Below, piece after piece: positions 23,708-32,621 of a stretch of 64,000 nucleotides of DNA. The notes under the pieces are model-generated. The model was not told where the DNA came from. It ran no database searches and was given only the letters and a program-made list of their open reading frames with translations. A program made the translations under genes and the position numbers. The stretch's first letter is position 1, and each line of letters begins with the position of its first letter. The DNA comes from Oscillospiraceae bacterium (GTDB taxonomy: Bacteria; Bacillota; Clostridia; Oscillospirales; Oscillospiraceae): contig JAFYAU010000030.1 of the NCBI GenBank assembly GCA_017540565.1, positions 22,848 to 86,847 on the forward strand, read 5' to 3'.

Positions 23708-24973
23708 ATGGATACAAAACAGCCCCTGAGGGGAGCCTGCGTGCTCGGACAGTCCGGCGGCCCCACCGCCGTGATCAACGCCAGCGCCTACGGCGTCATC
23801 CGGGCCGCGCTGGACGAGCCGGTCATCACCGCCGTGTACGGGGCGGACCACGGCATCACCGGCGTGCTCAACGACATCCTGTACGATATGGGTCAGGAGG
23901 ACCCGGCGGAGCTGGAGCTGCTGCTCCACACGCCGTCCTCGGAACTGGGATCCTGCCGGTACAAGCTGGCCGATCCCGATAAGGACGACACCGACTACCG
24001 ACGCATCCTGGAGATCTTCCGAAAGTATGATATCCGCTATTTCTTCTACAACGGCGGCAACGACAGCATGGATACCTGCAGCAAGATCAGCAGGTACATG
24101 AGCAGTGTCGGCTACGAGTGCCGGGTCATGGGCGTGCCGAAGACCATCGACAACGACCTGTTCGGCACCGACCACTGCCCGGGCTACGGAAGCGCCGCGC
24201 GCTACATCGCCACATCCGTGGCGGAGGTAAACCGGGACAACCGCGTGTATCCCACGGGATCCGTGTGCATCATGGAGATCATGGGGCGCCACGCCGGCTG
24301 GCTGACCGCGGCCGCCGCCCTGGCGGGGGAGTGCGGAGAAGCCCCGGACCTCATCTATCTCCCGGAGCGTCCCTTTGACAGGGAGAAGTTCCTGAAGGAC
24401 GTCGCGGAAGTCTACAAAAGAAAGAACAGCTGCCTCGTCGCGGTATCCGAGGGCGTGCGCTACGCCGACGGCACGTTCGTGTCCGAGGCGAAGGAGTCCT
24501 CCACCGACGGCTTCGGCCACGCGCAGCTGGGCGGCCTGGCCGCCATCCTGGCGGACATGGTCAAGAAGGCCCTGGGCTGCAAGGTGCGCGCCATCGAGCT
24601 GAGCCTGCTGCAGAGGGCCGGGGCGCACCTGGCCAGCGGCACGGACATCCGGGAGGCGTTCGCCGCGGGCCGTTTCGCGGTGGAGAGCGCCGTGGCCGGC
24701 ATGACGGACAAGATGGTGGGATTCGTCAGGGACGAGAAGGACGGGAAGTACGTGTGCCGCTATGTGCTGCTCCCCCTGGAGACCGTCGCCAACGCGGAGA
24801 AGAAGGTGCCCGAAGAGTGGATCACTCCCGAGGGCAACGGCGTGACGGAGGACTTCATCCGCTACGCGCTTCCTCTGGTGGACGGGGACAACGACCGGAA
24901 GCTGGTCGGAGGCCTGCCGAAGTTCGCCCGGCTGAAGAAGGTCCGGGCGGTGCCCGCCGGACAGGAAGCATGA
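23708..24973 (+). CDS. 6-phosphofructokinase, probably PPi-dependent type
   Basis: This 421-residue protein is a phosphofructokinase of the longer clostridial type. The phosphoryl-donor site reads GGNDSMDT (116-123) and the catalytic loop reads PKTIDND (144-150). A lysine in PKTIDND in place of glycine is the known marker of pyrophosphate-using enzymes, whereas ATP enzymes have GTIDND-like loops. MGRHAGW and the substrate-binding LSLLQRAGAHLASGTD region are also present. It phosphorylates fructose-6-phosphate at C1. AAAGGAG precedes the ATG; a longer GTG start at 23663 lacks a site. It is divergent from fba. Donor specificity is inferred from these residues only. Confidence 0.9.
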   Translation: MDTKQPLRGACVLGQSGGPTAVINASAYGVIRAALDEPVITAVYGADHGITGVLNDILYDMGQEDPAELELLLHTPSSELGSCRYKLADPDKDDTDYRRILEIFRKYDIRYFFYNGGNDSMDTCSKISRYMSSVGYECRVMGVPKTIDNDLFGTDHCPGYGSAARYIATSVAEVNRDNRVYPTGSVCIMEIMGRHAGWLTAAAALAGECGEAPDLIYLPERPFDREKFLKDVAEVYKRKNSCLVAVSEGVRYADGTFVSEAKESSTDGFGHAQLGGLAAILADMVKKALGCKVRAIELSLLQRAGAHLASGTDIREAFAAGRFAVESAVAGMTDKMVGFVRDEKDGKYVCRYVLLPLETVANAEKKVPEEWITPEGNGVTEDFIRYALPLVDGDNDRKLVGGLPKFARLKKVRAVPAGQEA

Positions 24974-25014
24974 CAGAAAAAACGACGGCCGGACCGGCCG
25001 CCGAATGATGAATA

Positions 25015-25047
25015 ACAGGCCCATCCGCACTCTGCGGATGGGCCTGT
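25015..25047. terminator. Hairpin between convergent pfk and aroK genes
   Basis: A perfect 15-bp stem (ACAGGCCCATCCGCA / TGCGGATGGGCCTGT) with a three-base loop. T-runs are weak on both sides, but its position between convergent genes suggests termination. Confidence 0.7.
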
Positions 25048-25059
25048 CTCCGTATTGTC

Positions 25060-25566
25060 CTACAGTTCGTCCGGCGGCACCTGCTTCAGGATCTCCTCAA
25101 TGACCCCTTCGGGCGTGAGCCCGGAACAGGAGACCGTCACGTCCGCCCACTTCTCGTAAAGAGGGGCGCGCACGGCGTACACATCGCGGATCGTCTCCCC
25201 GGGGTTCATGGCGATGCCCCGGGTGGTGATGTTCCTGATGCGCCTCTCGATCTCGTCGGGTTCCAGTTTCAGATAGACCACGACGCCGCTTTCCCGCAGA
25301 TGCTCCATCGCGCGGTCCCCGAAGATGGCGCTGCCGCCGGTGGCGATGACGCAGCGGCTCACCACCAGACCGGAGATGACCCGCTCCTCCGTCCGGAGGA
25401 AGGCGTCGATGCCGTTGCGTTCGATGGTCCTGTACAGCAGCTCGCCGGTCTGCCCCTGAATGACCAGGTCGCAGTCCACGAAGCCGTAGCCGATGGTCTT
25501 GGCCAGCAGGACGCCCACGGTGCTCTTGCCCGCGCCGGGCATCCCTATAAGTACGATGTTGCGCAT
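25060..25566 (-). CDS. aroK: Shikimate kinase
   Basis: This 168-residue P-loop kinase phosphorylates shikimate in aromatic amino-acid synthesis. The Walker A motif GMPGAGKST is at residues 8-16, VDCDLVIQ carries the shikimate-binding aspartate, and RTEERVI and ATGGSAIF match the other substrate-binding sites. The lid shows the arginine-rich segment RRIRNITTRGIAM. The length is normal. AAAGGA lies upstream of the ATG. It starts 25 bp after the mgtE stop on the same strand with no terminator between them, so it may be read from the Mg-controlled transcript. No other aro gene is near. Confidence 0.88.
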   Translation of the reverse strand: MRNIVLIGMPGAGKSTVGVLLAKTIGYGFVDCDLVIQGQTGELLYRTIERNGIDAFLRTEERVISGLVVSRCVIATGGSAIFGDRAMEHLRESGVVVYLKLEPDEIERRIRNITTRGIAMNPGETIRDVYAVRAPLYEKWADVTVSCSGLTPEGVIEEILKQVPPDEL

Positions 25567-25591
25567 CCGTCAACGGTCCTTTCTTTCGGGG

Positions 25592-26947
25592 TCACAGGCC
25601 CAGCAGCATGCGGGCGAAGGAGAAGTAGATCAGCAGACTCAGAGCGTCCACGATGGTCGTGATGAACGGGCTGGCCATGACGGCCGGGTCGAAGCCGATC
25701 TTCTTGGCCAGGATGGGCAGAGTGCAGCCCACGACCTTGGCGGTGAAGACGGTGGCGATCAGGGTCAGGCAGACGACGAGGGACACGGTGAAGCCGACGT
25801 GGTTGATCAGCATCAGCTTGGCGAAGTTCACGACGGCCAGGGCGATGCCGCAGAGGACCGCGACGCGGACCTCCTTCCAGATGACCCGGAGGATGTCCGA
25901 GAACTCGATCTCGTGCAGGGACAGGCCGCGGATGATGGTCACGGATGCCTGGCCGCCGCTGTTGCCGCCCGTGTCCATCAGCATGGGCACGAAGGAGACC
26001 AGCACGATGCAGGAGGCCAGCGCCCCCTCGAAATGGGTCAGGATGGATCCGGTGAAGGTGGCGGACACCATCAGGAGCAGCAGCCACGGGATGCGGCTCT
26101 TGAAGATGCTCCACACGGACAGCTTCAGATAGGGCTTGTCCGACGGCGTGATGGCGGCCATCTTCTCCATGTCCTCCGTGGCCTCGTCGGTCAGAACGTC
26201 GATGGCGTCGTCGACGGTGACGATGCCGACGAGACGGCCCTCTCCGTCCACGACGGGCAGGGCGGTGAAGTCGTATTTGGCGAAGCACTCGGCCACGCTC
26301 TCCTGGTCCTCCTGGGTCGTCACGGAGATCACGTTGGGTTCCATGATCTCCTCCATCGTGTCGTCCTCCGGAGCGAGGATCAGGGAACGGATCGAGACGG
26401 CGCCGATCAGGTGGCGGCGGTCGTCCGTGATGTAGCAGACGTTGACCGTCTCCTTGTCGATGCCGGTGCGGCGGATGTGCTTGATGGCGTCCTCGGTGGT
26501 CATGTCCGGCCGCAGCTCCACGTACTCCGTGGTCATGATGCTGCCGGCGGAATCCTCCGGATACTTCAGCATCTCGTTGATCAGCCGGCGGGTCTCGGGT
26601 TCGGCCTGGGCCAGGATGCGCTTGACGACGTTGGACGGCATCTCCTCGACGAGGTCGACGGCGTCGTCCATGTACAGTTCGTCCACGATCTCCTTCAGCT
26701 CGCTGTCGGAGAAGCTGCGGATCAGGTCCTCCTGCACGTCGGGCTCCATCTCGACGAAGGTCTCCGCGGCCAGCTCCTTCGGGAGCAGGCGGAAGAGCAG
26801 GGAGATGCGGTTGTGCGGGAGTTCGGAGAACAGGGCGGCGATGTCCGCCCCGTTGAGAGTGACCAGGATGTCCTTGAGGGTGCCGTACTTCTTTTTTTCC
26901 AGCAGCGACTCCAGGGTCGAGGTCACGGTCGCGGTAATTTCTGCCAT
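25592..26947 (-). CDS. mgtE: MgtE family magnesium transporter
   Basis: This 451-residue protein has the three MgtE parts: an N-terminal superhelical domain (about 1-125, with repeats around LLPKELAAETFVEM), a pair of CBS domains (about 130-255, with MTTEYVELRPDMTTEDAI and VVDGEGRLVGIVTVDDAIDVL), and a C-terminal membrane domain of five helices (about 285-451) that holds the pore motif region GNSGGQAS. It is a Mg2+ channel gated by cytoplasmic Mg2+ through the CBS and N domains. The ATG at 26947 has AAGGAGG at good spacing. An M-box riboswitch lies 240 bp upstream on the same strand, so expression should fall when Mg2+ is plentiful. Confidence 0.95.
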   Translation of the reverse strand: MAEITATVTSTLESLLEKKKYGTLKDILVTLNGADIAALFSELPHNRISLLFRLLPKELAAETFVEMEPDVQEDLIRSFSDSELKEIVDELYMDDAVDLVEEMPSNVVKRILAQAEPETRRLINEMLKYPEDSAGSIMTTEYVELRPDMTTEDAIKHIRRTGIDKETVNVCYITDDRRHLIGAVSIRSLILAPEDDTMEEIMEPNVISVTTQEDQESVAECFAKYDFTALPVVDGEGRLVGIVTVDDAIDVLTDEATEDMEKMAAITPSDKPYLKLSVWSIFKSRIPWLLLLMVSATFTGSILTHFEGALASCIVLVSFVPMLMDTGGNSGGQASVTIIRGLSLHEIEFSDILRVIWKEVRVAVLCGIALAVVNFAKLMLINHVGFTVSLVVCLTLIATVFTAKVVGCTLPILAKKIGFDPAVMASPFITTIVDALSLLIYFSFARMLLGL

Positions 26948-27141
26948 GGTGTTCCTCCTTCTGAATGGGATGCCCGGAAGACCGGGCTCAGACAAGAGCA
27001 AGACACGAACATGGCCGAATCAGCCGGCAGTCACGACGGACGCCGGCTCCGACCCTCCGTTCACGGGCAGGGTACTTCGGCCGGGTATCGCGCCGTTACC
27101 GTTGTCAGCGTCCATCGTTTTCACCTCGCATTTCAGAGAAT

Positions 27142-27167
27142 AAAAAATACCGCGGCGGCAGGCGCGG
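27142..27167 (-). terminator. Candidate riboswitch-controlled terminator in the mgtE leader
   Basis: On the minus strand a GC-only stem (CCGCG / CGCGG, complement of 27150-27167) is followed by TATTTTTT. It lies between the M-box and mgtE, where an Mg-induced terminator is expected. The stem is only five base pairs, so the call is tentative. Confidence 0.5.
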
Positions 27168-27189
27168 CGGCATCGAACAGGCAGATCCA

Positions 27190-27345
27190 CCGTCCGAGCT
27201 TCAGCTTCGCAGGGCTTGAAGCTGCGTTGGATCATGCCTTGCGTTCGACAAGATCTGTTGGACCATCGCATGGTGTCTCCACCATTTTGCGGCAGCAGCC
27301 CGTATCCCTGCGGTAGCCTTGCCTACCGGATATCTTACCCGTTAA
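27190..27345 (-). ncRNA. M-box (ykoK-type) magnesium riboswitch
   Basis: Read on the minus strand, the conserved M-box landmarks appear in order: GGTAGGCAAGGC, GATACGGGCTGCTGCCG with AAAATG after it, GGTCCAACAG, then the CAGCTTCAAGCCC...AAGCTGAAGCTC hairpin. The ends can pair imperfectly as P1 (AGATATCC with GGATCT). These match the ykoK leader of Bacillus both in sequence and in spacing. It lies in the leader of mgtE, and a candidate terminator follows. M-boxes bind several Mg2+ ions and switch off transporter expression. Position limits are approximate. Confidence 0.88.
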
Positions 27346-27408
27346 TTTTAGAACGATTCCCCAGTGCTGTCAATTCAAAAAATCTGGAAAGGGGGTTCTT
27401 TTTCGCAT

Positions 27409-27437
27409 AAAAATCCGCCCGCCGGGAAGGCGGGCGG
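27409..27437 (-). terminator. ackA terminator
   Basis: On the minus strand a 9-bp stem (CCGCCCGCC / GGCGGGCGG, five-base loop, 27415-27437) is followed by ATTTTT. It lies 16 bp after the ackA stop. Confidence 0.88.
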
Positions 27438-27453
27438 AGAAGAGGATATGGGA

Positions 27454-28656
27454 TCAGTTGCCGGACACGATGGCCAGCGCGTCGCGGGCGATGACGAGCT
27501 CCTCGTTCGTGGGGATCACGTACACCTGGACTTTGCTGTCCCCGGCGGAGATCTTCTGCAGCTTGCCGCGGCACTTGTTGGCCTCGGCGTCCAGCTTCAC
27601 GCCCAGGAACTCCAGACCCTTGAGAATGTTGGCGCGGACCTCGGGGGAGTTCTCGCCGATGCCGGCGGTGAACACGATGCCGTCCAGGCCGCCCATCGCG
27701 GCGGCGTAGGCGCCGATGTACTTTCTCACGGCGTAGTTGAACATGTCCAGAGCCAGCTGGGCGCGCTCGTTGCCCTCGGCGGCGGCCTTGTCCAGGTCGC
27801 GGAAGTCGGAGGAGACGCCGGAGACGGCCAGGACGCCGGACTTCTTGTTCAGCATGGTCAGGGTCTCGGAGACGGTGATGCCCTCGAGGTTGCTGATGAA
27901 CTCCACGACGGCGGGGTCGACGCTGCCGCAGCGGGTGCCCATGGGAACGCCCTCAAGAGGGGTCAGGCCCATGGAGGTGTCGAAGCACTTGCCGTCCTTC
28001 ACGGCGGCCATGGAGGAGCCGTTGCCCAGGTGGCAGGTGACGATCTTGCTGCCCTCGACCGGCAGGCCCATCACGCGGATAGCCTCGGCGGAGACGTAGC
28101 GGTGGGAGGTGCCGTGGAAGCCGTAGCGGCGCACGTGGTTCTCCTCATAGTACTTGTAGGGGACGGCGTACATGTAGCTGCTGGCCGGCATCGTCTGATG
28201 GAAGGCGGTGTCGAACACGGCGATCTGGGGCACGCCGGGCATGGCCTTCTCGCAGGCCTCGATGCCCATCAGGTTGGCGGGGTTGTGCAGGGGGCCGAGG
28301 GGGAAGCACTCGCGGATGGCGTCCTTGACGGCCTCGGTGACCAGCTGGCTGGCGGTGAACTTGCTGCCGCCGTGCAGCACGCGGTGGCCGACGGCTCCGA
28401 TCTCATCCATGGAGGCGACGACGCCGTACTCCTCGCTGACGAGCTTGTCCAGGACGGCGGCGATGGCTTCGCCGTGGGTGGGGAAGTCCATGTCGGAATC
28501 GAAGACCGGCTTGCCGTTGCCCACGGGGGTGTGCTTCAGGTGGCCGTCGATGCCGATGCGTTCGCACAGGCCCTTGGCGATGATGGTCTCATTCTCCATG
28601 TCGAAGACCTGGTACTTCAGGGAGGAGCTCCCTGCGTTGATGACGAGAATTTTCAT
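27454..28656 (-). CDS. ackA: Acetate kinase
   Basis: This 400-residue enzyme converts acetyl phosphate and ADP to acetate and ATP, the energy-yielding step of acetate fermentation. Signatures include VINAGSSSLKYQVFD at the N-terminus, the phosphate loop HLGNGSSMAAVKDG, GHRVLHGGSKF, FDTAFHQTMP, YGFHGTSHRYVS and GGLDGIVFTAGIGENSP. The length is exactly typical. GAGGG precedes the ATG. No pta gene is adjacent; it stands alone with its own terminator. High confidence. Confidence 0.97.
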   Translation of the reverse strand: MKILVINAGSSSLKYQVFDMENETIIAKGLCERIGIDGHLKHTPVGNGKPVFDSDMDFPTHGEAIAAVLDKLVSEEYGVVASMDEIGAVGHRVLHGGSKFTASQLVTEAVKDAIRECFPLGPLHNPANLMGIEACEKAMPGVPQIAVFDTAFHQTMPASSYMYAVPYKYYEENHVRRYGFHGTSHRYVSAEAIRVMGLPVEGSKIVTCHLGNGSSMAAVKDGKCFDTSMGLTPLEGVPMGTRCGSVDPAVVEFISNLEGITVSETLTMLNKKSGVLAVSGVSSDFRDLDKAAAEGNERAQLALDMFNYAVRKYIGAYAAAMGGLDGIVFTAGIGENSPEVRANILKGLEFLGVKLDAEANKCRGKLQKISAGDSKVQVYVIPTNEELVIARDALAIVSGN

Positions 28657-28781
28657 GCTTTCATACCCTCTTGATATAATATTTTGAATGATTTACAATG
28701 TTTGCAATAAAAAACATTCCGCATTATTTTAATACGGATCACAGGGTTTTACAACTGTTATTTTACGCGGAGGGATGCTTT

Positions 28782-29993
28782 TTGCGCGCTGCCGGCATAA
28801 TCTGCGAATATGATCCGTTCCATCTCGGCCACCGGTATCAGATCGGCCGGGTGAGACAGCTGCTGGGTCCGGACACCGCCGTGGTCTGCGCCATGAGCGG
28901 GAATTTCGTCCAGCGGGGCGGACCGGCCGTGATGAACAAGTTCGCCCGCGCCGCGGCCGCGGCCGCGGAGGGCGCCGACCTGGTGCTGGAGCTGCCCGCC
29001 GCCGTGAGCCTGTCCTCCGCGGAGGGCTTCGCCTCCGGGGCGGTCGCGGTGCTGGCCGCCGCGGGCGTGTGCACCCATCTGTGCTTCGGGACGGAGACGG
29101 AGGATCTGGCCTCGCTGACGAGACTCGCGGAGATCCTGTGCTCCGGGGAGGCGGACGGGGGCATCCGGACGCTGATGAAGACCGGCGTGTCCTACGCGGA
29201 AGCCCGCCAGGAGGCGGTGCGCCGCATCGCGGGAGACAGCGCGGACGTCCTCTCTTCGCCCAACAACATCCTCGGGGTGGAATACCTGAAGGCCGTCCGC
29301 CGTCAGAACGTTCCCCTGGAGCCCGTACCGGTCCTCCGGTCGGGAGGCGGACACGGAGGGAACGGCTGGAGCGGAAGCGCCGTGCGCGCCGCCCTGCTGT
29401 CGGGAGGAAACTGGAAGGAACTGGTGCCGGAACTTGCCGGCGCCGTGATCAGGGAGGAACTGGACGCCGGCCGGGCCCCCGTGTCGTGGGCGTCGCTGGA
29501 GCAGGCGGCGCTGTACCGCCTGCGGAGCATGTCCAGATACGAGTTCTCCGGGCTCCCGGACGCCACGGAGGGACTTGGGGACCGGCTCTGGAAGGCGGTC
29601 CGCCGGGCGGACACGCTGGAGCAGGTGCTGGAACTGGCCAAGACCCGCCGGTACGCCATGTCCCGCCTGCGGCGGATGGTGGCCTGCGCCTGGCTCGGGA
29701 TCCGGTCCGGAGAGGGACGGGAACCGCTCTACCTCCGGGTGCTGGCCGCGGGGGAGAGAGGAAGGACCCTCCTGGCGGAGATGAGGACCGCCACGTCGCT
29801 GCCCGTGCTGGTGCGGTCGGACGAAGCGAAGAAGCTCCCCGCCGGCGCCCGCGCCGCGTTCGAGCGCGAAGCGGGCTATACGGATCTGTACGTGCTGGGA
29901 TATCCGGCGGCGGGACAGAGATCCTGCGGCTCGGACTGGACGGCCAGGCCCGTGCGCAGCGGGGAAAACGGCCCCCGCGATGAGGAAGGATGA
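28782..29993 (+). CDS. tmcAL: tRNA(Met) cytidine acetate ligase (nucleotidyltransferase)
   Basis: This 403-residue protein is the TmcAL/YlbM type. It has the nucleotidyltransferase start GIICEYDPFHLGHRYQI with its HIGH-like motif, then CAMSGNFVQRGGPA, a LVLELPAAVSLSSAEGFA segment and SSPNNILGVEYLKA. The enzyme activates acetate with ATP and transfers it to the wobble cytidine of elongator tRNA-Met. The start is a TTG at 28782. GGAGGG (28769-28774) lies seven bases upstream, and the next residues match the family start (usually MK-x-x-GIIAEYNPFH). It overlaps murI by four bases (ATGA) and heads a four-gene operon. Confidence 0.88.
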   Translation: MRAAGIICEYDPFHLGHRYQIGRVRQLLGPDTAVVCAMSGNFVQRGGPAVMNKFARAAAAAAEGADLVLELPAAVSLSSAEGFASGAVAVLAAAGVCTHLCFGTETEDLASLTRLAEILCSGEADGGIRTLMKTGVSYAEARQEAVRRIAGDSADVLSSPNNILGVEYLKAVRRQNVPLEPVPVLRSGGGHGGNGWSGSAVRAALLSGGNWKELVPELAGAVIREELDAGRAPVSWASLEQAALYRLRSMSRYEFSGLPDATEGLGDRLWKAVRRADTLEQVLELAKTRRYAMSRLRRMVACAWLGIRSGEGREPLYLRVLAAGERGRTLLAEMRTATSLPVLVRSDEAKKLPAGARAAFEREAGYTDLYVLGYPAAGQRSCGSDWTARPVRSGENGPRDEEG

Positions 29994-30784
29994 ACGACAT
30001 GCCCATAGGTTTTTTTGACTCCGGCCTCGGGGGCCTCACCGTACTTGAAAAGGCGCTGAGGATCATACCGGACGAGGATTACGTCTATTACGCCGACGAG
30101 GCGAACATACCCTACGGGGAGAAGACGCCGGAACAGATCGCGCAGTATGCCCGCGAGGCGGTGGAATGCCTGCGGGACCGGGGCTGCAAGGCCGTGGTGA
30201 TCGCCTGCAACACCGCCACGAGCGTGGCGGTGGAGGAACTGCGGCAACGGTTTTCCCTGCCCATCGTCGGCATCGAGCCGGCGGTGAAGCCGGCGGTGGA
30301 ACAGACCGGGCACCGGAGGATCCTGGTGATGGCGACGCCCGTCACGATCCGTGAGAGCCGCCTGAAGGGGCTGATCGCCTCCCTGGACGCGGAGGACACG
30401 GTGGATCTTCTGGCCATGCCCGAGCTCGTGCGCTTCTGCGAACGGGAGGAGTACGATTCCCCGGCGGTGCGGGACTACATCCGCGGCCGCCTGCGGGACA
30501 AGGACCCCGCGGCGTATTCCGCCCTGGTGCTGGGCTGCACGCATTTCAACCATTTCCGGGCGGTCCTGGGGGATTTCTTCCCGGAGCCGGTACGGATCAT
30601 CGACGGCAGCATGGGCACGGCGCGGCGCCTGCGGAAGCTGCTGGAGCAGCGGGGGATCCGCGGCGGCGGCAGCGGCCGCGTGGAGTATCTGGTGACGGGC
30701 GGCGAGCCCGCGCCGGAGGCTCTGGCCGCGCGCGCCGGACGTCTTCTCGACCGCCTGAAGCGGATGGAGAAGGAGGAGTCATGA
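29990..30784 (+). CDS. murI: Glutamate racemase
   Basis: This 264-residue enzyme makes D-glutamate for peptidoglycan. The cofactor-free two-base mechanism uses Cys73 in ACNTATS and Cys183 in LGCTHF, both present. FFDSGLGGLTVL at the N-terminus and the YYADEANIPYGEK loop are diagnostic. The ATG overlaps the tmcAL stop and its own stop overlaps the next gene, so translation is coupled on both sides. Length and motifs are normal. Confidence 0.95.
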   Translation: MNDMPIGFFDSGLGGLTVLEKALRIIPDEDYVYYADEANIPYGEKTPEQIAQYAREAVECLRDRGCKAVVIACNTATSVAVEELRQRFSLPIVGIEPAVKPAVEQTGHRRILVMATPVTIRESRLKGLIASLDAEDTVDLLAMPELVRFCEREEYDSPAVRDYIRGRLRDKDPAAYSALVLGCTHFNHFRAVLGDFFPEPVRIIDGSMGTARRLRKLLEQRGIRGGGSGRVEYLVTGGEPAPEALAARAGRLLDRLKRMEKEES

Positions 30785-31503
30785 CCGGGGAACTTGACAG
30801 GCTGAGGGCCTACTGCGCCGCTCTGGCGGCCAACAACAACCGGGCGTGGTTCCACGAGCATCACGACGAGTACGACAGGGCGAGGGCGGATTTCGCCGAA
30901 CTGCTGGAGCATCTGCGGTTCGCCGTGTGCCGGGCGGCGCCGGCGCTGGAGGCGGACGTGATGTACGCCCGCGTGAAGGACTGGACCTACCGCATCCCCC
31001 GGGACGCCCGCATCCCCCGGGACCTGCCGCCGTACAATCCCTCGTTCCGCGCCTACATCTCCGCCGACCGCAGGTCCATGCTCCCCATCGGCTACTTCAT
31101 CCATATAGATGAGAAGGAGTGCTTCTACGGGACCGGCGTGTGGATGCCGGACACCGAAAAGACGAACCGGATCCGCGACTACATCACGGCCCACGCCGCG
31201 CAGCTGGAGGAGCTGCTGGACGCGGCGGGCGTGCAGCTGCAGGGGGAAAAGGTGAAGACCATGCCCCGCGGCTACGACAGGAACTGTCCCGGCGCGGAAT
31301 GGGTCCGGCACAAGAACTGGATGTTCTTCGAGAATCTTCCGGAAAGAGCGCTGAAGAGCTTCGCCGCCTGCGCCCGGACCGTGGAGGAGAAGACCGCCCG
31401 CTTCGAGCCGGTGCGGCAGTTCCTGCTGACCGCCGCCACGGGGGAGCAGAGCCGGGGCGAGCAGCTGGAGACCTACTTCAGCGACCGGTGGGGGAGCGAA
31501 TGA
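30781..31503 (+). CDS. DUF2461 domain-containing protein
   Basis: This 240-residue protein matches the DUF2461 family of unknown function. The landmarks are NNNRAWFHEHHDEYDRARADF, YARVKDWTYRIPRDARIPRD, PYNPSFRAYISADRRS, IGYFIHIDEKECFYGTGVW and the C-terminal PRGYDRNCPGAEWVRHKNW. There is no signal peptide or membrane helix, so it is cytoplasmic. ATGA overlaps on both sides tie it into the tmcAL-murI operon, which suggests it is expressed with wall and tRNA functions, but no link to either is proven. Confidence 0.88.
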   Translation: MTGELDRLRAYCAALAANNNRAWFHEHHDEYDRARADFAELLEHLRFAVCRAAPALEADVMYARVKDWTYRIPRDARIPRDLPPYNPSFRAYISADRRSMLPIGYFIHIDEKECFYGTGVWMPDTEKTNRIRDYITAHAAQLEELLDAAGVQLQGEKVKTMPRGYDRNCPGAEWVRHKNWMFFENLPERALKSFAACARTVEEKTARFEPVRQFLLTAATGEQSRGEQLETYFSDRWGSE

Positions 31504-31799
31504 TGAAGGACCTGATCGCATCCGTCGGCCTCTGGCCAGTGCTGCTGGTATGCTGGATCCTGTTCTGGTCCGCCGTCGCCTTCATCTGCTACGGGGCGGA
31601 CAAGCGGAAGGCCAGGAAGGGGAGGTTCCGCATCTCCGAGGCGGCGCTCCTGACCCTTGGCGCCATCGGCGGCGCCGCGGGCGCCCTGCTGGGCATGAGG
31701 GCGTTCCGGCACAAGACGAGGCACTGGTATTTCTGGGCGGTGAACGTCCTGGCCCTCCTGGCCTACGTCGTTCTGATTGTGTGGCTTTGCCTCCGGTAA
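31500..31799 (+). CDS. DUF1294 family membrane protein
   Basis: This 99-residue protein has three hydrophobic helices (about residues 11-32, 47-66 and 76-97). Between them is the conserved DUF1294 core YGADKRKARKGRFRISEAALL and GGAAGALLGMRAFRHKTRHWYF. Family members are small inner-membrane proteins of unknown role. Start ATG at 31500 overlaps the DUF2461 stop (ATGATGA, with a second in-frame ATG at 31503). It ends the operon, and a terminator lies about 95 bp downstream. Confidence 0.88.
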   Translation: MMKDLIASVGLWPVLLVCWILFWSAVAFICYGADKRKARKGRFRISEAALLTLGAIGGAAGALLGMRAFRHKTRHWYFWAVNVLALLAYVVLIVWLCLR

Positions 31800-31891
31800 T
31801 AGGAAACGGCATAGACAATTAAAAAGTCCCTTAAGCAACACTCAGTAAGGAAGTTCCTTTGAGGCATCAATTACCGGCTCAAAAGGAGATG

Positions 31892-31925
31892 AAACCGGCG
31901 TGACCAATTGCGGTCACGCCGGTTT
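31892..31925. terminator. Bidirectional terminator at the left edge of the accessory island
   Basis: A perfect 14-bp stem (AAACCGGCGTGACC / GGTCACGCCGGTTT) with a six-base loop, A-rich on the left and TATATA on the right. It separates the tmcAL operon from the convergent island genes. Confidence 0.78.
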
Positions 31926-32055
31926 ATATATGTTGGATTGTGTGGGGCAAAAACCGATGCTCGTTATGACTGCGTACAGGGAAAAACCCGTCTCCTTGCA
32001 TCTTTCAGTCAACAAGCGTTCAGATCAGCTGCGGTGCAAACCGCAACCCAATTAG

Positions 32056-32619
32056 TTACTTGATCGAAATGACCTCACGGGAACAAGTAGGGGTGTAGCC
32101 CTCGCTATCCTCCCATTCCTCATAAAAATCGGTAAGCGGAGTAAAGTGCTTTACTAGATCATACCCACGGCGTATGGTAATCATCTCCGAAAACCATGTG
32201 CCTATTTCAAAAGATACTTCGTTGCCACTGGCAAGGTGGAATATGACGCCCTTTGTTGAGAGCATTTCCTTCTGCTCTCCATTGTGCGCTACCGATTCGC
32301 AGTCATTTACCACATCAATGCTGACGATTGTATCCTGCACGGGAGTATCGATCATCTGCCCATTTTCCATCATGCTGATGATTTCACCGGGCTGGCAAGG
32401 AGCAATTCTCATAACAGCAACATCGTCATCATGGAAAAACCGTTGGACAGCTTCCAAACCGCTTGTCATTTTGTAGGTATCGTCACCGATACGAAATCCT
32501 ACGATCCCAAATACATTGGGTGTGAAGACGAACGGGTCACAGGAATAATGCTCAAAGGATTTGCCTATCATGTTTTTGAGCATTTCCATTGTTGCGTTGT
32601 CAAATCTAATATCAACCAT
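32056..32619 (-). CDS. Putative immunity protein of the island toxin
   Basis: I do not recognise this 187-residue protein. It is soluble and acidic with mixed strands and helices (start VDIRFDNATMEMLKNMIGKSFEHYSCDPFVF, later FHLASGNEVSFEIGTWFSEM). GGAGG sits seven bases before the ATG, inside the end of the upstream toxin-like gene, and only two bases separate the two genes. Small, acidic and immediately downstream of a toxin domain is the standard place for immunity genes, so that is the best guess. Its A+T-rich codons match the island rather than the chromosome. Confidence 0.5.
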   Translation of the reverse strand: MVDIRFDNATMEMLKNMIGKSFEHYSCDPFVFTPNVFGIVGFRIGDDTYKMTSGLEAVQRFFHDDDVAVMRIAPCQPGEIISMMENGQMIDTPVQDTIVSIDVVNDCESVAHNGEQKEMLSTKGVIFHLASGNEVSFEIGTWFSEMITIRRGYDLVKHFTPLTDFYEEWEDSEGYTPTCSREVISIK

Positions 32620-32621
32620 AA

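Noticed and set aside
23546..25030. A long extension of the aldolase frame to 808 codons.
   Set aside because: The added part lies opposite the phosphofructokinase gene, while the true N-terminus and ribosome binding site are at 23545.
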